Shown: piece after piece, positions 13,312 through 16,490 of the stretch
Numbering within the stretch: the stretch's first letter is position 1
Layout of the letters: every line of letters starts with the position of its first letter
Source of the DNA: DATLBA01 sp035527275
Lineage (GTDB): Bacteria > Planctomycetota > Phycisphaerae > FEN-1346
DNA length: 16,490 nucleotides
Reading direction: 5' to 3'
Assembly: GCA_035527275.1 (NCBI GenBank)
Contig: DATLBA010000105.1
Location: 1-16,490, forward strand
The notes under the pieces: model-generated
Told to the model about the DNA's origin: nothing
The model's database searches: none
The model's input: only the letters and a program-made list of their open reading frames with translations
Position numbers and translations under genes: made by a program

Positions 13312-14247
13312 CTAGTCTTGGCGGGCGCACTGTTGTATCGCGTGGACCAGAAGCCCGGCGCGAACGAAGTGCAGGTTCATGATAAAGTCAAATTCCTCCA
13401 CTCCTCTTCGTAGTTGGTTCTGACCGGCTTTCCACCCGAAGCCGTCCGTTATAAGGATGAAGCGCCAATCCGCTTTTCGGAGCACGTCTTGCCGATTGAT
13501 GTAGGAATCGATGATCTCTTGCGGCTTCGACCCGCCCCCGCCGTAATAATTGACTTCGATATTGATTCGGGTTCTTCCGCGGAGGAATGCCAAGTCAAAC
13601 TGGCGATTGCGAAGTTGTGAGGGAATCTGGATTCCTTGCTTCGCCAGCCCGCCAAACGTCTTTTGGTGGATCATTCGGGAGCCGGGGAGATTTTCAAGGG
13701 CCGCAGCAATATGCCCCTCGACTTGGTTTTCCATCCAGGTTCCGCTGCGGTTCTTTCTTGCGTTCGTGTCCATACCGACCTCGACGCCCAGCAGATAGTC
13801 CCGCAGATTGGTCAATCTGAGCGAGGCGAATAGTGCGGTGATTCCAGTGCGCCGGCAAAAGTTGAGGATTTCTTCGATTTCAGTTGGCTCAAGGTCGGAC
13901 CGAGCGGAAAAGTCGAGTTCGCGGACTGTAGGGAATGGCTCGACTTCCGGATCGAGAACCGAGATGCGCGAGTTCCTTACAGCCAAGATTATCGGAAAGG
14001 CCTCGACTACTTCCGGATGCCTGCGGATCGCATGGCGAAGGTCACTTTCCACATCGCGGGAACCGCAGACGGCGTTGAGGACCGAGATCTCAAATTTTAA
14101 GGCTTCCACGTGGTCTCGGACTTTTTCCCAGTTCACGAAAAAATCGTAAGTTTTGTTTGTCGGGATGAGGGTCTCCAGAAACACACGGGTTATATCGCCT
14201 GCGTCCGACAATCCCAATACTTGGCGGTATGGTCCCAGTATGGCCAT
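13312..14247 (-). CDS. DpnII-family type II restriction endonuclease (GATC)
   Basis: A 311-residue protein, near the usual DpnII length. Family landmarks: LLGVEVGMDTNARKNRSG (152-169) with WME after it, the nuclease core FDLAF (217-221), INIEVNYYGGGGSK (228-241), and FILITDGFGWK (263-273). In this PD-(D/E)xK variant the acidic pair is D218 and E231, with Asn233 in the place usually held by Lys, as I recall for DpnII relatives. Such enzymes cut unmethylated GATC. The frame is open back to 15090, but that part is an out-of-frame reading of the methyltransferase. The start at 14247 comes two bases after the methyltransferase stop, so the two are coupled and the methylase is made first. It acts in the cytoplasm as defence against foreign DNA. 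Confidence 0.9.
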   Translation of the reverse strand: MAILGPYRQVLGLSDAGDITRVFLETLIPTNKTYDFFVNWEKVRDHVEALKFEISVLNAVCGSRDVESDLRHAIRRHPEVVEAFPIILAVRNSRISVLDPEVEPFPTVRELDFSARSDLEPTEIEEILNFCRRTGITALFASLRLTNLRDYLLGVEVGMDTNARKNRSGTWMENQVEGHIAAALENLPGSRMIHQKTFGGLAKQGIQIPSQLRNRQFDLAFLRGRTRINIEVNYYGGGGSKPQEIIDSYINRQDVLRKADWRFILITDGFGWKAGQNQLRRGVEEFDFIMNLHFVRAGLLVHAIQQCARQD

Positions 14248-14249
14248 TG

Positions 14250-15086
14250 CTAGATTCCCGAGAGGGTTGATTGCTGGGCTAATTTGTTGAACCGTTTGAC
14301 GGCAATCTCGTTGAAAGCCTCGTCCGTCTCGATGCCTACAAATCGCCTCTTGAGTCGGTAGGCGGCGATTCCGGTGGTGGCGGAGCCGCTGAACGGGTCG
14401 AGGACGAGGGCGTTTTCTTCCGTCGAGGCCAGGACGATGCGCTCCAGCAGCGCGAGCGGTTTTTGGGTTGGGTGTTTGCCGAAGACCTTCTCCTCTTTTC
14501 TCGGCGCGCCGATGTGCCACACGCTTTTCATCTGTTTGCCGCGATTCAGCCGTTTCATCAGCGCATAGTTGAAGGTGTGTTTGCTCTTTTTGTCGCGCGC
14601 GGCCCAGAGGACGGTCTCGGTGGCGTGTGTGAAGTAGCGGCAACTGAGGTTGGGCGGCGGATTGGTTTTCTCCCAGGTGACGTCGTTCAGAATCTTGAAG
14701 CCGAGGCACTGCATGGCGTAGCCGATGGAGTGGATGATGTGGCTGGTGCCGCTGACCCAGATGGTGGCCTTCGGTTTGAGGAGTCGGCGGCAGGCGGCCA
14801 GCCAGGCGAGGTTGAACTCGTGGTTGGCTTCGGGGCCGCGCGACTTGTCCCACTTGCCTTTGTTGACCGAGACCATTTTGCCGGCGTGGCAGGTGATGCC
14901 GTCGTTCGAGAGGAAGTAGGGCGGGTCGGCGAAGATGAGGTCGAAGGATTCTTCGGGCATCCGGGGCATCAGGTCGAGGCAGTCGGCCTGGTAGAGGCGG
15001 AATCGGCCGTCGGGAGACTGGAAGTAGGGTTTCGGAAGCGATTCGGCGGCTGGGGCCTCGTCTTTTGCCATGGGCGTTCCGAACAT
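14250..15086 (-). CDS. dpnA: DpnA-like N6-adenine DNA methyltransferase (GATC)
   Basis: A 278-residue beta-class adenine methyltransferase: the catalytic DPPY motif (54-57, in FADPPYFLSNDGI) precedes the AdoMet motif DPFSGSATTG (230-239). KMVSVNKGKWDKS (70-82), TNPPPNLSCRYFTH (141-154) and GKHPTQKP (203-210) are hallmarks of the M.DpnIIB/DpnA type, which methylates adenine in GATC and in the pneumococcal system also acts on single-stranded DNA. It would protect the host from the adjoining endonuclease. The alpha-class partner DpnM, present in the classical system, is not in this window. The start could be Met1 (15086) or Met6 (15071); neither has a strong ribosome site. The upstream region is unusual for its GATC-rich dyads. 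Confidence 0.92.
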   Translation of the reverse strand: MFGTPMAKDEAPAAESLPKPYFQSPDGRFRLYQADCLDLMPRMPEESFDLIFADPPYFLSNDGITCHAGKMVSVNKGKWDKSRGPEANHEFNLAWLAACRRLLKPKATIWVSGTSHIIHSIGYAMQCLGFKILNDVTWEKTNPPPNLSCRYFTHATETVLWAARDKKSKHTFNYALMKRLNRGKQMKSVWHIGAPRKEEKVFGKHPTQKPLALLERIVLASTEENALVLDPFSGSATTGIAAYRLKRRFVGIETDEAFNEIAVKRFNKLAQQSTLSGI

Positions 15087-15090
15087 ACAT

Positions 15091-15166
15091 GGATCAAGTT
15101 TGATCCGAGCGCCTGATCTGAGATCACTTGCGGCCTGTTGTCAACCCCAAATTTGATTCGAGATCA
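15091..15166. promoter_or_regulatory. GATC-rich operator/promoter of the restriction-modification operon
   Basis: Five GATC sites (15092, 15102, 15115, 15122, 15162) in 74 bp. They form the perfect dyad GGATCAAGTTTGATCC (15091-15106), the perfect dyad TGATCTGAGATCA (15114-15126) and its near copy TGATTCGAGATCA (15154-15166). On the minus strand TTGACA (15139-15144) with 17 bp to TCAGAT (15116-15121) is a candidate promoter. The middle dyad covers its -10 and the third lies upstream of its -35. The first dyad lies in the leader. Confidence 0.65.
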
Positions 15167-15383
15167 CCCATTTTGAAAGCTCCTCAGCCAGTGGAGGTCG
15201 CGTCGGGATAGTTGGTTGAGCCCGGCTCAGGCGGGCCGCGTGCCAGCCGGTAAAGGATCGTGCCGGTGGCGCGGTCGAAGACCCCATCTGACAGGGGACG
15301 GATGGGTTGGCCGCCACGCTGAATCTGCTTCGGAATCAGCGCCCGCAGCAATCATGCCGGGTTTTGAAACATCTTCTTGGCCG
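15167..15383. other. Spacer between restriction operon and acetyltransferase gene
   Basis: About 220 bp with no confident gene. A minus-strand stop-to-stop frame (15184-15351, about 55 codons) contains the protein-like phrase PLSDGVFDRATGTILYRLAR but has no ATG and no ribosome site. It may be the tail of a decayed gene. Confidence 0.35.
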
Positions 15384-15884
15384 CTAGGCGGCGGAGGCTT
15401 CCACGTCGATTGCGACGGCCTCTTCGTCGCAGTCTGGGAACTTCGGGCACTTGACGCAGTCAGCCCAGACCTTGTGCGGCAGCGTCTCCTTGTCCACCCG
15501 CTCGAAGCCCAGATGCTCGAAGAACGCCGGCATGCTCGTCAGCGCGAAGACCTTGCGGATGCCCAGTCGCCGCGCTTCGGCAAGGCACGACTCAACCAAC
15601 CGCCGGCCGACGCCCCTGCCCTGAAACGCCTCGACGACCGCCAGGCTGCGGATCTCGCCCAGATTCTCCCAGGCGATGGCCAGCGCTGCGCATCCGACGA
15701 CCTGGCTGTCGGCCTCGGCCACCTCGTAGTCGCGCAAGCGTTCATAAAGTTCGGCGCGGCTGCGCGGGAGCATCGTCTCGCGCCGGGCAAAATCGGTCAC
15801 CAGGGCGTGGATGGCTTCCACGTCCTCCATACAGGCCTGGCGGATGGTCACTTGAACGGCGGGCTTTTGACGCGGTTTTTTCAT
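15384..15884 (-). CDS. GNAT N-acetyltransferase, short N-acetylglutamate-synthase-like
   Basis: A 166-residue acetyl-CoA-dependent acetyltransferase. The fold elements are in order: VTIRQACMEDVEAIHALV (12-29), MLPRSRAELYERLRDYEVAE (38-57), WENLGEIRSLAVVEAFQGRG (72-91), with the acetyl-CoA loop QGRGVGRRL (88-96), then KVFALTSMPAFFEHLGFERV (111-130). The ending LPHKVWADCVKCPKFPDCDE (135-154) adds cysteines C143, C146 and C152. This arrangement matches the short stand-alone enzymes often annotated as ArgA-like amino-acid N-acetyltransferases, which make N-acetylglutamate, the first step of arginine synthesis. Activity on another substrate cannot be excluded. No arginine gene is nearby, and no strong ribosome site precedes the ATG. 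Confidence 0.88.
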   Translation of the reverse strand: MKKPRQKPAVQVTIRQACMEDVEAIHALVTDFARRETMLPRSRAELYERLRDYEVAEADSQVVGCAALAIAWENLGEIRSLAVVEAFQGRGVGRRLVESCLAEARRLGIRKVFALTSMPAFFEHLGFERVDKETLPHKVWADCVKCPKFPDCDEEAVAIDVEASAA

Positions 15885-15946
15885 GGCGGGCTATCGTACC
15901 GGCGGCCCGGCGTCGGGTCAAGCGGCCCTCCGGAGCCAGTGCCAAC

Positions 15947-15975
15947 AAAACGGGCGGCCTCGCGGTCGCCCATTT
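15947..15975 (-). terminator. Intrinsic terminator after the PEP-CTERM gene
   Basis: AAAACGGGCGGCC-TCGC-GGTCGCCCATTTT: a strong stem with a four-base loop and an AAAA/TTTT border on both sides. On the minus strand it lies 35 bp after the PEP-CTERM stop and ends in TTTTGTT. It may also work on the plus strand. Confidence 0.75.
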
Positions 15976-16009
15976 TGGTCTATCTCCCGCAGTTAATTCC
16001 GATGATCCG

Positions 16010-16228
16010 CTACTTCCGACGACGCCGGACCAGGAGGACTCCCACCAGGCCCATCCCCAGAAAAGCAATCGTCGCCGGTTCGGGCACTGTCACGGGCGGG
16101 CCGAACAAAGAGCCAACCCCCAGCGAGTCGCCGGACGGTAACGCGGCTTGTGCCGAACACGCTACGATCCCGAATAACACCACGCAGGCCGTTACCCCCG
16201 CCATAAATCGACGGATGAGTTTTTTCAT
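16010..16228 (-). CDS. Minimal PEP-CTERM sorting-domain protein
   Basis: A 72-residue protein. It has a signal peptide (MKKLIRRFMAGVTACVVLFG and on, likely cleaved after AQA at about residue 28), some 20 residues of passenger (LPSGDSLGVGSLFGPPVTV), then the PEP-CTERM signal: PEP at 50-52, the hydrophobic helix ATIAFLGMGLVGVLLV, and a basic tail RRRRK. PEP-CTERM proteins are handled by an exosortase and delivered to the cell surface or matrix. Most carry a large extracellular domain; this one has almost none, so it may be a truncated gene, a small secreted peptide precursor or an anchor. GGAAAGGG lies seven bases before the ATG. A terminator follows it, and it has a structured region upstream. 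Confidence 0.8.
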   Translation of the reverse strand: MKKLIRRFMAGVTACVVLFGIVACSAQAALPSGDSLGVGSLFGPPVTVPEPATIAFLGMGLVGVLLVRRRRK

Positions 16229-16490
16229 GCCGCTACCCTTTCCACCGATACCCGGCTTCCGCCACCTTTTGCTCTACCCCCCTTCCCAACGCAAAAGTAA
16301 AAGGCAGCCCCAGAGAGTCATTTCCCTCCGGAGCCGCCTTCTCGTTGGTACGTGAAGACGTATTCAGTTTTTCCGCGCAGTCCTCTCTCCGCGCGTCCGA
16401 ACCGGCCTATAAGTCCCTCTGCCGTCTATCCCTGGCCGATTCGCTTGAAACCTCTCCTTTTCCTATAATCCTGCTCACCAACAGTATAGC
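16229..16490. other. Upstream region of the PEP-CTERM gene
   Basis: 262 bp to the window edge with no credible gene. It contains the terminator-like hairpin at 16293-16340, about 70 bp before the ribosome site. It may be the 5' leader of the PEP-CTERM gene or the end of an upstream gene outside the window. Confidence 0.4.
16293..16340 (-). terminator. Terminator or attenuator upstream of the PEP-CTERM gene
   Basis: On the minus strand AAGGCGGCTCC (16330-16340) pairs with GGGGCTGCCTT (16301-16311) through an 18-base apical part that can fold further, followed by TTTTACTTTTGC. This is the form of an intrinsic terminator. With no gene visible between it and the window edge, it ends either an upstream gene outside the window or an attenuated leader. 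Confidence 0.6.

Noticed and set aside
14248..15090. N-terminal extension of the restriction endonuclease frame to 15090
   Set aside because: It is an out-of-frame reading of the methyltransferase gene, Arg/Pro/His-rich; the conserved DpnII sequence begins at 14247.
15184..15351. Possible 55-codon minus-strand gene fragment
   Set aside because: Protein-like phrase but no start codon with a ribosome site and no recognised family; kept only as a note in the spacer.
16464..16490. TATAAT-like sequence near the window end as a plus-strand promoter
   Set aside because: The nearest TTGAAA is only about 13 bp upstream and no downstream gene can be seen.

Overview
GC-rich (by eye about 60-65%) bacterial chromosome fragment, most likely from a Planctomycetota (Phycisphaerae-like) genome. 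The clues are a PEP-CTERM protein, a FliA-type sigma factor beside an FlhG-type ATPase and a MerR-type regulator, a DUF6599-like lipoprotein, a Tat-exported ferredoxin-type aldo/keto reductase, and many short GC-rich intergenic hairpins. This assignment is an inference; no rRNA or tRNA gene was seen.

Layout. (1) 1-4761, housekeeping: a DsbD/CcdA thiol-disulfide transporter on the minus strand, cut by the window start; divergent from it, a Tat-exported aldo/keto reductase with ferredoxin-type cysteine clusters and a DUF6599-like lipoprotein; then UDP-glucose 4-epimerase (galE) on the minus strand. (2) 4762-8266, accessory: three orphan plus-strand genes between repeat-like spacers. One convincing attC-like hairpin (5911-5975) matches the start of its own segment, so this looks like a short, partly degraded integron cassette array without an integrase in view. 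Two 66-bp direct repeats lie in it. (3) 8267-10994, motility control on the minus strand: MerR-type regulator, FlhG-like MinD ATPase, sigma-28-like factor, then an intrinsic terminator. (4) 11403-15090, accessory defence island: a visibly lower-GC two-gene operon (winged-helix protein translationally coupled to a TIR-like / deoxyribosyltransferase-like protein) with its own promoter and a leader dyad; a small orphan gene; and a DpnII-family GATC restriction-modification pair whose upstream region holds five GATC sites arranged as dyads over a candidate promoter. (5) 15384-16490: a GNAT acetyltransferase of the short N-acetylglutamate-synthase-like type and a tiny PEP-CTERM protein with a structured upstream region.

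How the genes work together. The FlhG/FliA/MerR group would control the number and expression of flagella. The restriction pair would modify and cut GATC DNA, and the clustered GATC sites suggest that methylation state or a dyad-binding protein sets its expression. The winged-helix/TIR-like pair is the best candidate for an uncharacterised immune or stress-response system. Its position beside the restriction pair and its different base composition point to horizontal acquisition, but its function is not shown by the sequence.
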